Of a stretch of DNA of 64,000 nt, positions 33,481 through 43,259 are shown piece by piece. Every line of letters begins with the position of its first letter. Position 1 is the first letter of the stretch. Position numbers and translations under genes: made by a program. Source of the DNA: Phlyctochytrium arcticum (Eukaryota; Chytridiomycota; Chytridiomycetes; Chytridiales; Chytridiaceae); the NCBI GenBank assembly GCA_025602905.1, contig JAHLKI010000033.1, positions 183,306 through 247,305 on the forward strand, in the 5' to 3' direction. The notes under the pieces are model-generated. The model made no database searches. It was not told the origin of the DNA and saw only the letters and a list, made by a program, of their open reading frames with translations.

Positions 33481-33849
33481 TTAGGGTAGCTTTTTCTTGG
33501 GAACTCGCTTGCCAGTAGGTAACATAACGGATATATCTCGTAGCCGTTCGTTCTCTCGCTCCCCTTGCTGTTCATAAAACGCCACTTTCCATTGTGCAAA
33601 CTCTGTGTCGAGCTTCTGACGCTCAATGGCCATTCGTTCGTTAACAAGATGATCGACTTCGTGCTTGTAGTCATCTGAAATGTTTTTCAGCATACCTTCT
33701 CGCTTCTCGACGCGGGCGCGTTTCCCCACTTCTGGCTTCTTTGCTCTGGCTTTTGCCAAAGCTTCGAGTTTTTTGTCGGAAACCTTCCTAGGAGCTGAAA
33801 TTTCGGAAGGACTTGCTTAAGTGACTTGATTTGATTCTTCAGAGTCCGA
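33481..33849 (-). pseudogene. Small basic coiled-coil protein with early in-frame stop (left copy)
   Basis: The natural start appears to be the ATG of MSDSEESNQVT, upstream at about 33849. A TAA follows codon 11, and the same frame continues (ASPSEISAPRKVSDKKLEALAKARAKK...) to 33481. The part after the stop has a Lys/Ala/Arg-rich segment and then a long charged helix (VEKREGMLKNISDDYKHEVDHLV...), probably a coiled coil, ending in GKRVPKKKLP. The stop is identical in the other arm, so it predates arm homogenisation. Either the gene is dead, the Met at codon MAKARAKK is used (92 aa), or an unseen splice removes the stop. Function unknown; acidic-then-basic small proteins are common in virus-like elements. 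Confidence 0.5.
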
Positions 33850-33918
33850 CATATTTAACGTACTCTGAAGAAAAAAAAATTGTATCAATATACAAAATAG
33901 ATAAGAACAGATAAGAAC

Positions 33919-34425
33919 ATGGAATACATTGTTTGTCAGTTTGCGTATCATACGGCGGTTTATGAGCCAAATGAGGTGCGAGCAGGATCGTATCTGGTCC
34001 AGTGGCATTTCGTCAAGGCTATAAGCAAGGACGTAGCAGCTACGCTTTCTGGCATGAAAAGCTTGATGGAAGGTGATCAACGCAGTGATCGCCATAAGCT
34101 ATCGGCAACTTGTTTGCATCACGATCACGGTTATGATACCCTCGTCGCTTACCTTGCAACAAAAGGAATCACCATAGACTCGTCGTGGCGAAGCTCGATC
34201 CCGGATGCAATAAGTCAACCAGCAGCGGATTTAGGGTCGGGGTCGTCAACGTCTGTCAGTATTCCCATTGTCATAGTGAAAGGTTGTGTCAATTGTATCG
34301 GAAATAACGTCTTGCTATCTAAAGGGGATATATCTAACGTGGAGATCATATCGCCATTACTTTGCAACCAACTACCGTTATTTTCCCAATCAAGGACAGA
34401 GCCGGGGGTCGAACAATCAATATGA
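33919..34425 (+). CDS. Hypothetical protein, 168 aa (left copy)
   Basis: MEYIVCQFAYHTAVYEPNEV... The first ~100 residues look protein-like, with aromatic, His and Cys residues (CLHHDHGYDTLVAYL). The C-terminal part overlaps an opposite-strand open frame and may be read differently after splicing. It starts 70 bp from, and divergent to, the coiled-coil ORF, with an AT-rich spacer that could be a shared promoter. No known domain is recognised. An identical copy is at 58255-58761. Confidence 0.45.
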   Translation: MEYIVCQFAYHTAVYEPNEVRAGSYLVQWHFVKAISKDVAATLSGMKSLMEGDQRSDRHKLSATCLHHDHGYDTLVAYLATKGITIDSSWRSSIPDAISQPAADLGSGSSTSVSIPIVIVKGCVNCIGNNVLLSKGDISNVEIISPLLCNQLPLFSQSRTEPGVEQSI

Positions 34426-34865
34426 CCAATGACCTTGATTGCTTGATTTCCCAACCAGGTTGTGTTTTTGGCGGGCAAAGAACGAGTAACCAGCAGAATG
34501 CTCGTCCCAATGGAAAAATCTGCTAGATTTGGGAAAGTAACAGACGTGGCCAAACCAGGCATTGAGTTTCGTTCGAACGGAAGAGAAATCCCGGCGCCTT
34601 CATTCAAGACTGTGCCGATGAGAATTCGGACGATGTTTTTTTTTCATCCGACCGATGATGACGAGGCTGAGGACGACTCATACGAGCCAGAAGAGCACAT
34701 ATCTTTGGAACTAAATACCTTGCTGCCTACTGTGGTTCCGTTGCTCGCCCCGAAGAAACCAAGTGCCGAGAATTTCGATGGGATTGAAAGGGATAGATAG
34801 CCCGCAGCATTTTTGATGCCCTTCATAAATCCCTTTTGAACCAGCGGAAGTCGCGATTCGTCCAA
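34215..34865 (-). CDS. Hypothetical frame with in-frame TGA, strand uncertain (left copy)
   Basis: One minus-strand frame runs MDESRLPLVQKGFMKG... to a Ser-rich stretch, has a TGA at about 34644, then continues KKNIVRILIGTVLNEG...GISLPFERNSMPGL... to 34215. The second half is rich in Trp, Gly and Asp in a beta-like pattern. The opposite strand (34462-34800) is also open and carries an acidic run, so the coding strand is not settled. No family is recognised. The same structure is in the right arm at 57815-58465. Confidence 0.35.
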
Positions 34866-34900
34866 CTGATGGAATTAATGTCGTTGCTGACTGATGATGT

Positions 34901-35235
34901 CAGACACCGAGTTCCTCAGGAAGTAAATAAGCGATGGGAAGCTCTGAAAAAACAGGTCGTCAATACACCAGGTATTGCAATAGAAACTTTCATGCTTTGT
35001 GACAGGGAAACTTACCTTGGGTGAAGATGCCACTTCCACCGAGTTCGACCAATCCAATCACTGCCGATCCGCCAACCGCCGAAGTCAGCTTTGACTGGAT
35101 GGTACGGCTATCACTCGACGAGCCTCCGAACGAGAGAAATTGGACGTGGAAGGACCTCTTCGAGAAGAAGAATGGTTTCCCGAAATGTACAAAACTGGAA
35201 AGGTGGATAACCTCAAGCGGCGGATTCTGCGGCAT
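34901..35235 (-). CDS. Hypothetical short spliced gene (left copy)
   Basis: On the minus strand a frame from 35235 leads to a very good intron at 34945-35015: CAAG then GTAAGT ... CTGTTTTTTCAG. Splicing would give about 88 aa ending PIAYLLPEELGV with the stop at 34901-34903. The intron is the main evidence for transcription on this strand. The plus strand is open here as well (35021-35260). No known domain. The right-arm copy is at 57445-57779. Confidence 0.3.
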
Positions 35236-35374
35236 GCGGCGAAAGATCCTGCTTCGTTAAAGGTAACATCAGCATCGTCATTGGTCGCCACTGCCAAAAG
35301 TATGTCCACCAGTACAATTACCCGACCGAAACCCTCGTCCTCCCAGGTGCTGTCCTCGCAGCCCACATCCTCGG

Positions 35375-36004
35375 TGCGACTATTAACTCTTTCCCCAAGG
35401 AACGGCTCCTGGTCCTGCGAGAGCGTGCGGCTGGTACCTACAACGTCGCTGCCTACTTTCTCAGTAAAAACATCAGTGAAGGCATTCTTCAAGTCGCCTG
35501 TCCCATCGCCTTTTCCATTATCGCCTACTTTATGATTGGTTTCCAGCTCACCGCCGCCAATTTGTCGTTTTTATCATGTTTATGGTCCTCGTCACTCTGG
35601 CTGCCACCTCCCTCGCCATGATGGTTTCTGCACTTTGCCGCACCACCTCCCTCTCCGTAACCGTTCTCCCCATGGTCCTGGAAATGGCCCGATTATTTCC
35701 TTCTTCCTCTCACCCGCCAACCCCCCCCCCCCCCCCCCCCAAACACTTTATCTGGCTCGACTACACCAGTTACGTCAAGTTTGGCTACATTGGTATCTCC
35801 CTCAACGAACTCTCCGGTTTGGCTCTCCGGTGTACCCCATCCCAACTCGTCGATGGCAAGTGTCCCACAACCAGCGGCGGCCAGACCATCAAAGGCCTGG
35901 GTACCGACAAGATGACCATTGAGGGATGTGCGCTAGCTCTCATCTTCTACATTATCCTCTGCCGCTTCATCGCCTACCTTGGCATCCGATATCTCAAGAA
36001 GTAG
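35375..36004 (+). pseudogene. Captured ABCG (WBC) transporter membrane-domain fragment (left copy)
   Basis: Translation of 35375-36004 matches the C-terminal ABC2-type membrane domain of fungal ABCG half-transporters: INSFPKERLLVLRERAAGTYNVAAYFLSKN, then MVLVTLAATSLAMMVSALCRTTSLSVTVLPMVLEMARLF, YVKFGYIGISLNELSGL, and the end CRFIAYLGIRYLKK with stop at 36004. The frame shifts at about 35555 and again around the poly-C run at 35719-35740. The ATP-binding domain is absent. This looks like a host gene piece picked up by the element, since it lies in both arms. In the right arm it is split by the outer retrotransposon. Confidence 0.8.
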
Positions 36005-36740
36005 TCATCTTTCACTTTTTGTCTGTTTCTATGTTTCTTCTGTATATAGTCCTCGGCCTCTCTACTGTATAAAAAGTATTTATGTCATTTCATCAGTCAA
36101 TCCAAAACACATCATTGAACCAAACACTACGAACCTCTCTTTGTCTGAAGTTTTCCTTGCATATACTGTCGATAGTTTTCTTACGGTATCCCTCACCATG
36201 TTCAGTAGCTATCCCATCCCCTTACGCAAACAACCTTTATATTTGCATTCTAGTTCGAAGTCTCTTTGTCCTATCTTACTCAGTAAACCTTATTGTTCCA
36301 GAGCTAATCCCCGCAGCGTAGCCAACCTTCAATTGGACTTGGCTTCCTTCCTGAGTTGGTAGGTAGGTGGGCGGTGTATGCCAGATTATCCCAGGTCAAA
36401 CTGTCACTATGACAGACTACAAACGCTTGCCGTAAACCATCAGAAAGAAGCGTTTGCGATCTATGTCCAGAATGAGAAGCAAGAGCTCTAATATGGCTCC
36501 GGAGCAGACCGGTTGGTACGCTTAGTCCACTATGCACCTCCGGATTCCGATCGTATGTGCTGCATCCGGCACGTGGCTTAGCCCGTATATACGCGGACGG
36601 GACGTGTCCAGGCCCCAGGGACGTGTTGCTCTTCGCCCATCTTGAACATCTTCAACTTCCTGAATACTTCCGGTAAGTAACCAAAAGTAACTTCTGTCCG
36701 GTATCTTCGGTGTTTGGAGCTCGGTGTTTGCGGCATGATG

Positions 36741-37188
36741 TTCTGGCCTTTGCCAGTGTGGTCTGCAAGTGTAAATCGCACATAGTTTGTGTTGTTGCAG
36801 GAGAATCCATGGAGTGGACGCTTGTTCCCGAGTGCAAAAAGGGCATGCTGAGCTGCTGTTACCTCGGACGTATGGCTAGGTCTTCTCACCCCAGATGATC
36901 CCCTGCTTCTGCGTACAGCGGCCGAAACATTGCCTTCCATATCCTGACATTTGCCCGCTTCCCGATGTCTCTCAGCTGGTTCTGGCCTTTGCCAGTGTGG
37001 TCTGCAAGTGTAAATCGCACATAGTTTGTGTTGTTGCAGGAGAATCCATGGAGTGGACGCTTGTTCCCGAGTGCAAAAAGGGCATGCTGAGCTGCTGTTA
37101 CCTCGGACGTATGGCTAGGTCTTCTCACCCCAGATGATCCCCTGCTTCTGCGTACAGCGGCCGAAACATTGCCTTCCATATCCTGACC
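36741..37188. repeat. Direct duplication, ~208-bp unit, period 239 bp (left copy)
   Basis: 36741-36948 recurs at 36980-37187, including TCTGGCCTTTGCCAGTGTGG and CCATGGAGTGGACGC, ending CATATCCTGAC. A 31-base spacer separates the copies. Together with the right arm (42077-42284 and 42316-42523) the unit is present four times. Matching minus-strand frames (MEGNVSAAVRRSRG...) come from the duplication and show no family. Confidence 0.9.
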
Positions 37189-37257
37189 AGCTGCCACAAC
37201 GAAGCGCGTACCGCATATATACAGCCATAACTAATTCACACCCCATTTGCTCGCAGG

Positions 37258-38853
37258 ATGACGAATCGGACCGAAGACGATGCCCGCAAATACGTTGTGA
37301 AGCGGATCAAAGATGGCACTCTTCGAGCAGTCAACTTCTTCAAATGGCTCGAATCCTCGAGCGCAGAAAAGAAGGTTGCGCAGACCCGATTAAGCAACAT
37401 TTTGCTGAAGATAGTGAACGAGGAGATTCGCATCAAGTGTCCTAATTTGGAGGAGGCGTTGACACTGGCAAAGGCCATCCGACAACAATTGGAAGACGAT
37501 AGCTTCAAATATTATTGGCTCCAGAAACGGCAGGATGAAGAAGGACAAGTGCGCGCCGGGAATTGGTGGGTTCCCGCCCGTAAAAGGTTTGAGGAGTATG
37601 CAGCTGCAGCGCAGCCGCCTCGAACTACCCAAAAGCCTCCGAGTTCGCCAGAGCCGGTTCCGGATTCTCAGGATCTTCAGCTCCAAAAGAGGAAGCGATC
37701 CCCATCGACTCCAGACTTGGAGGACGATGGAAATGCCGCTGATGTTCAAAATCACTTAGTCGACTTGAGGGAAGCCGTTGAGTTTTCTGAAGAGACTCTT
37801 TTGGGACAATGCGGAAGCAATACGTGGATGATAGAGCATGTCAGTGGCTTAATAAACTTCACGAAGGCCATGGATCCATTCCTTCAGCAAAAAGGACGCC
37901 ACCTGTTGAAACTCTGGCGAGATGCCGCAATGGTTGGGGCAGACCAGATGAGAGGAAGTTCCACCGATGAGCTGACGGAGTACCCAATTACGAAGATTAA
38001 AAATTGGTCAGGGGAAGAGTACGGGGCAATCGTCATGGGCCTTGTCGCTCTTCAAGAGACGGGAAAACTGGGTGACGCCGAACCATCATTTCGTCACATC
38101 GTGGGCAAAGTAATGGGGACGGTAAAGACCAGTAGAGCTTACGAACCTTCCGGCATTGAGTTTCAAAGTCTCTGTGGTTGTCTGAAGCGACTATCTAAAT
38201 TGGACGTCAGTCGCCCTGTTCAAGATGAACAAGATGTTCGTTTCGTCTGGGCGGCACTTATTGGTGAATGTCTCCCGGCAAGGTGCCAAACGGAGATTTC
38301 TCTGGAATATCGTCACAATTTTAGCGATGCAGCTGTGACAAAATCCGACATAACAATGTTTGTGCTCCACCGCGCATTCTCAATTGGATATGCAGTCATC
38401 GAAGTCCAACCTGGTGAGGACGAGCCGCACAAAGATCACCATAAGGCACCTGTGGAGCTGTACGAGCAAATCACCAAGTTTCTCCACGCGACGGCGGTCG
38501 ATATGGCTGAAATAGAGCAATTTCGGTTTCATTATGGATTAATATACCGATGGCGAATTGAATGGTTTTGTGTCTATCCCATTGTGATTGGCGACCTGAT
38601 CGTATTGAAAAGGTGCATCGGCCCATCCTTCGCAATCGGACAGTACACGACGAGACTGCTGGCCGCCCTGAACCTTTTTGAGTACATTGTAAAAGAGGTT
38701 TTACCAACTGGCGAGCTCATCCAACGCTCGCTCGCCAGATCACAGACACCGAATGCGGACATTATTGCCAAATTGGCGTGGCGACAACCGAATGCTCAGC
38801 CGGTCTCCCGACGAACAAAATGTTTGTTTACACCGGCAAAATCACGACAATGA
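37258..38853 (+). CDS. 531-aa element protein of unknown function, possible PD-(D/E)xK-like C-terminus
   Basis: Complete intact frame (MTNRTEDDARKYVVKRIKDG...). Residues 1-90 are helical and charged. A Pro/Ser/Gln-rich linker carries a nuclear-localisation-like KRKR near residue 145. From 165 on there is a helical domain with conserved-looking Trp and Cys. Near residues 362-405 the order KSD364-I ... AVIE382-V-Q384 ... HKDHHK resembles a PD-(D/E)xK nuclease core with ExQ, as seen in some effector- and transposon-linked nucleases, but this is inference by eye. The first 413 codons lie in the inverted arm; the last 118 are in the unique centre. The sequence ACTCGCAG lies just before the ATG, so an upstream non-coding exon is possible. 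It is the only long intact gene of the element, so it may matter for its mobility or upkeep. Confidence 0.7.
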   Translation: MTNRTEDDARKYVVKRIKDGTLRAVNFFKWLESSSAEKKVAQTRLSNILLKIVNEEIRIKCPNLEEALTLAKAIRQQLEDDSFKYYWLQKRQDEEGQVRAGNWWVPARKRFEEYAAAAQPPRTTQKPPSSPEPVPDSQDLQLQKRKRSPSTPDLEDDGNAADVQNHLVDLREAVEFSEETLLGQCGSNTWMIEHVSGLINFTKAMDPFLQQKGRHLLKLWRDAAMVGADQMRGSSTDELTEYPITKIKNWSGEEYGAIVMGLVALQETGKLGDAEPSFRHIVGKVMGTVKTSRAYEPSGIEFQSLCGCLKRLSKLDVSRPVQDEQDVRFVWAALIGECLPARCQTEISLEYRHNFSDAAVTKSDITMFVLHRAFSIGYAVIEVQPGEDEPHKDHHKAPVELYEQITKFLHATAVDMAEIEQFRFHYGLIYRWRIEWFCVYPIVIGDLIVLKRCIGPSFAIGQYTTRLLAALNLFEYIVKEVLPTGELIQRSLARSQTPNADIIAKLAWRQPNAQPVSRRTKCLFTPAKSRQ

Positions 38854-39356
38854 GTTGTATATATGTACGTAGATATTTCAATAAAGTTGGTTATATAACC
38901 CTTCTCAGTAAACCATCCTAGCCCGGAAGTGCGCGGCAATTTTCCCGCTGGATTACAGGAGGTCTTGAGGAGAACAAGATTGAATTCATATGTATCACCT
39001 CTGTGAATGACACCAACAGCAAACGAAGAGATGGGCGCCGGAAGTATAGATTGAGCGTGCAGATGGCATAGTTCACTTCGCTCGCAGCTGTATTCACCGA
39101 GTACAGCGTATAGGCAGCCAGATGCGTCAGCAGTGGGTTGGATCTGCGTTACGGTGCGCAGTTGAGGCTGCGGGATGGAAGTGCACGGATGTAGCACTAG
39201 AGTACTCCATTTTGCTCCAAATGTCTGTTCAAAACTCTCCTCGGGCATCACGGACAAGGGAGCATACCATGAGTGGGGGCTGTTTAGGCTGACGCCAGCT
39301 GCTTTGAAAGCTCCACTTCCGCAATCGGGCTGAAAGAGGCATAAATTACGGAGCAA
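38796..39356 (-). other. 186-codon open frame, uncertain
   Basis: Minus-strand frame in the unique centre, overlapping the 3' end of the 531-aa gene by 58 bases. Composition is Cys- and Ser-rich with segments such as HSWYAPLSVMPEESFEQTFGAKW. No family is recognised. It could be a relic gene of the element or chance. Confidence 0.25.
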
Positions 39357-39689
39357 AAGTCATACTACGGAAACCAGACTCAAAAGATAGTGCTTGATTC
39401 CCACGCTCAGCCTTTCGCCCTTCCCCAGCTCATCTTCCGTATTATTCTTACGAGTGCGCCACGTCCTTCCGCCACTCATTCACCTAGGCGCCCTTCCCAT
39501 CTCTTCCTCTCCAACCCCATCAGCTTCTACCTCTGTTGGAATATCATCTCTATTCCTTGCATCCAATCTCACGCTCATTCTCCATCAGCACTTACCCAGG
39601 CAAACTATAATACCACTGTGCATTGGATCAACCGGGGACGCGCACTTAATCCCGATATTAGCCGCGACATACATGTGCAACAGACTAGA

Positions 39690-39880
39690 ATGACTCGCAC
39701 TGCGACAGGGAGTCATTCCTGGCTAATTAATACCTTGATTCTTGGGTTAGGAATCGAGGGGTCCAATTAGTGAGGAATGACTCGCGGCACTCATTCTTGG
39801 CTAAGAATCGAGGCATCAATTAGTAAGAGTCATTCCTGTCTATATACGGCCCCATTCCTGGCTAAGCAAGAATTTTGCTG
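39690..39880. repeat. Cluster of GTCATTCCTGGCTAA / GGAATGACTCGC motifs
   Basis: The words TCATTCCTGGCTAA (39712, and 39851 in part), CATTCTTGGCTAAGAATCGAGG (39792), GTCATTCCTGTC (39829) and GGAATGACTCGC (39773) recur in direct and inverted order within 190 bases. They lie just upstream of the ATPase remnant. Confidence 0.5.
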
Positions 39881-39924
39881 GTCCTGGCTAGCAGCACGGT
39901 CTCATCGCTGGACTTGTCCACAGT

Positions 39925-40452
39925 GTGTACCATAAAGTAATGAATCAGATTATATGGATTAGCCCGACTGTGTTTTACGATGAAGCACCCAAGTCACTAG
40001 CCAAGTACGACAATGTTAGTTTCCGCGACAACATTGATAATGATTCGCTTCAAAACATTTTGGACATTCAAATGATGAGAGCCGAACAAGATCCTAAGAA
40101 GAGTTTGTTATTAGTGCTCGACGACTGCGGCAATATAGCTAAGAGTAAGGAGCTCCGTAAGATCCTTAACAAAATCTATACCACTGGCCGTCACTACTCG
40201 TTGAACCTGCTGTGTGTTTTTCAGGACCGTCGACAATTGGATGGGATCCAGTTTACCAATAGCACCCAGTGGTGTATCTTCAACTGGGACCCTGAGACAT
40301 TTGAAATTCTCGCAAGTAAGCTTGCCACTGTGACCTTTAGAAAGAAAGCATTGACCGAGTTCTTCATCAACAACACCAAAGAGAGATATTCGTTTGTTTA
40401 TATTCACAAAAAGCGATTCCACAAAAAATTTGAAGACGACTATGTTACATAG
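39925..40452 (+). pseudogene. A32 / FtsK-HerA-type packaging ATPase remnant, P-loop missing
   Basis: 175 codons. The order of features is that of A32-like packaging ATPases of Polintons, virophages and large DNA viruses: IIWISPTVFYDE (strand after the P-loop, residues 9-20), Walker B LLLVLDDCGN (Asp66-Asp67) and YTTGRHYSLNLLCVFQD (Gly88-Arg89-His90, then the sensor strand ending in Gln). A C-terminal region with KKRFHKKF follows. No Walker A (GxxGxGK[ST]) exists upstream. The frame is open to a TAG at 39889-39891 and reads LIAG then LVHSVYHKV just where the P-loop should be, as if it were deleted. These ATPases pump DNA into capsids; this one should not hydrolyse ATP. It is the only recognisable viral-type gene in the element. 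Confidence 0.7.
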
Positions 40453-40554
40453 TAGTATAATAGAGAACTAATCCATAAAATGTTCCTTCACGAACTCTTC
40501 CACTTCTGCGTCATATCTTGAAGTGGGTAGTGCCTTTGCCTCCAGTAAGACTGC

Positions 40555-40769
40555 CGCTCTTCTGCAGACATATCCCTGTATATGTTCCCACCAGCTCTGA
40601 TGATGTGTTTTTTTCAATTATTGCGTGCGTGTAATTTTGTCATAGAATTTAACGAATAAAATCTCTGTATAAAAGCAGGCCCCATCTGCCCCTCTCCAAT
40701 GTTAGTATCACAAAAACACATCATCAGAGCTGGTGGGAACATATACAGGGATATGTCTGCAGAAGAGCG
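40555..40769. repeat. 58-bp perfect inverted repeat with 99-base loop (fold-back junction)
   Basis: 40555-40612 is repeated in reverse complement at 40712-40769. The second stem ends exactly where the right inverted arm begins (40768), sharing two bases (CG) with it. This is the footprint expected from a fold-back or template switch: synthesis turned around at about 40613-40711, copied 58 bases back, then jumped to the left arm's inner edge. Confidence 0.88.
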
Positions 40770-42006
40770 CCGTCGCGTGGAGAAACTTGGTGATTTGCTC
40801 GTACAGCTCCACAGGTGCCTTATGGTGATCTTTGTGCGGCTCGTCCTCACCAGGTTGGACTTCGATGACTGCATATCCAATTGAGAATGCGCGGTGGAGC
40901 ACAAACATTGTTATGTCGGATTTTGTCACAGCTGCATCGCTAAAATTGTGACGATATTCCAGAGAAATCTCCGTTTGGCACCTTGCCGGGAGACATTCAC
41001 CAATAAGTGCCGCCCAGACGAAACGAACATCTTGTTCATCTTGAACAGGGCGACTGACGTCCAATTTAGATAGTCGCTTCAGACAACCACAGAGACTTTG
41101 AAACTCAATGCCGGAAGGTTCGTAAGCTCTACTGGTCTTTACCGTCCCCATTACTTTGCCCACGATGTGACGAAATGATGGTTCGGCGTCACCCAGTTTT
41201 CCCGTCTCTTGAAGAGCGACAAGGCCCATGACGATTGCCCCGTACTCTTCCCCTGACCAATTTTTAATCTTCGTAATTGGGTACTCCGTCAGCTCATCGG
41301 TGGAACTTCCTCTCATCTGGTCTGCCCCAACCATTGCGGCATCTCGCCAGAGTTTCAACAGGTGGCGTCCTTTTTGCTGAAGGAATGGATCCATGGCCTT
41401 CGTGAAGTTTATTAAGCCACTGACATGCTCTATCATCCACGTATTGCTTCCGCATTGTCCCAAAAGAGTCTCTTCAGAAAACTCAACGGCTTCCCTCAAG
41501 TCGACTAAGTGATTTTGAACATCAGCGGCATTTCCATCGTCCTCCAAGTCTGGAGTCGATGGGGATCGCTTCCTCTTTTGGAGCTGAAGATCCTGAGAAT
41601 CCGGAACCGGCTCTGGCGAACTCGGAGGCTTTTGGGTAGTTCGAGGCGGCTGCGCTGCAGCTGCATACTCCTCAAACCTTTTACGGGCGGGAACCCACCA
41701 ATTCCCGGCGCGCACTTGTCCTTCTTCATCCTGCCGTTTCTGGAGCCAATAATATTTGAAGCTATCGTCTTCCAATTGTTGTCGGATGGCCTTTGCCAGT
41801 GTCAACGCCTCCTCCAAATTAGGACACTTGATGCGAATCTCCTCGTTCACTATCTTCAGCAAAATGTTGCTTAATCGGGTCTGCGCAACCTTCTTTTCTG
41901 CGCTCGAGGATTCGAGCCATTTGAAGAAGTTGACTGCTCGAAGAGTGCCATCTTTGATCCGCTTCACAACGTATTTGCGGGCATCGTCTTCGGTCCGATT
42001 CGTCAT
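40708..42006 (-). pseudogene. Truncated second copy of the 531-aa element protein
   Basis: The first 413 codons (42006-40768) match 37258-38496. The frame then runs into the fold-back sequence and ends after 19 unrelated residues (...LFCRHIPVYVPTSSDDVFL). The domain with D364 and E382-V-Q384 is kept, but the C-terminal ~118 residues are lost. The 209-bp direct duplication lies upstream of it at 42077-42523, as in the left arm. Confidence 0.9.
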
Positions 42007-42076
42007 CCTGCGAGCAAATGGGGTGTGAATTAGTTATGGCTGTATATATGCGGTACGCGCTTCGTTGTGGCAGCTG

Positions 42077-42523
42077 GTCAGGATATGGAAGGCAATGTTT
42101 CGGCCGCTGTACGCAGAAGCAGGGGATCATCTGGGGTGAGAAGACCTAGCCATACGTCCGAGGTAACAGCAGCTCAGCATGCCCTTTTTGCACTCGGGAA
42201 CAAGCGTCCACTCCATGGATTCTCCTGCAACAACACAAACTATGTGCGATTTACACTTGCAGACCACACTGGCAAAGGCCAGAACCAGCTGAGAGACATC
42301 GGGAAGCGGGCAAATGTCAGGATATGGAAGGCAATGTTTCGGCCGCTGTACGCAGAAGCAGGGGATCATCTGGGGTGAGAAGACCTAGCCATACGTCCGA
42401 GGTAACAGCAGCTCAGCATGCCCTTTTTGCACTCGGGAACAAGCGTCCACTCCATGGATTCTCCTGCAACAACACAAACTATGTGCGATTTACACTTGCA
42501 GACCACACTGGCAAAGGCCAGAA
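42077..42523. repeat. Direct duplication, ~208-bp unit (right copy)
   Basis: Mirror image of 36741-37187: units 42077-42284 and 42316-42523. Confidence 0.9.
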
Positions 42524-43259
42524 CATCATGCCGCAAACACCGAGCTCCAAACACCGAAGATACCGGACAGAAGTTACTTTTGGTTACTTACCGGAAGTAT
42601 TCAGGAAGTTGAAGATGTTCAAGATGGGCGAAGAGCAACACGTCCCTGGGGCCTGGACACGTCCCGTCCGCGTATATACGGGCTAAGCCACGTGCCGGAT
42701 GCAGCACATACGATCGGAATCCGGAGGTGCATAGTGGACTAAGCGTACCAACCGGTCTGCTCCGGAGCCATATTAGAGCTCTTGCTTCTCATTCTGGACA
42801 TAGATCGCAAACGCTTCTTTCTGATGGTTTACGGCAAGCGTTTGTAGTCTGTCATAGTGACAGTTTGACCTGGGATAATCTGGCATACACCGCCCACCTA
42901 CCTACCAACTCAGGAAGGAAGCCAAGTCCAATTGAAGGTTGGCTACGCTGCGGGGATTAGCTCTGGAACAATAAGGTTTACTGAGTAAGATAGGACAAAG
43001 AGACTTCGAACTAGAATGCAAATATAAAGGTTGTTTGCGTAAGGGGATGGGATAGCTACTGAACATGGTGAGGGATACCGTAAGAAAACTATCGACAGTA
43101 TATGCAAGGAAAACTTCAGACAAAGAGAGGTTCGTAGTGTTTGGTTCAATGATGTGTTTTGGATTGACTGATGAAATGACATAAATACTTTTTATACAGT
43201 AGAGAGGCCGAGGACTATATACAGAAGAAACATAGAAACAGACAAAAAGTGAAAGATGA

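Larger units (their letters stand above)
32662..38496. repeat. Left inverted arm of the palindromic element
   Basis: Reverse complement of 40768-43861 joined to 57276-59925. It carries, from the end inward: the terminal repeat, subterminal hairpin repeats (33030-33350), a minus-strand coiled-coil ORF, divergent small ORFs, an ABCG-transporter fragment, a 209-bp direct duplication and most of the 531-aa gene. Its inner limit is 38496, where homology to the right arm stops after CACGCGACGGCG. Confidence 0.92.

Noticed and set aside
34462..34800. Plus-strand 112-codon frame with an acidic run in the left arm
   Set aside because: It overlaps the opposite-strand frame; the only strong intron nearby (34945-35015) is on the minus strand. 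Left unassigned and noted as ambiguous.
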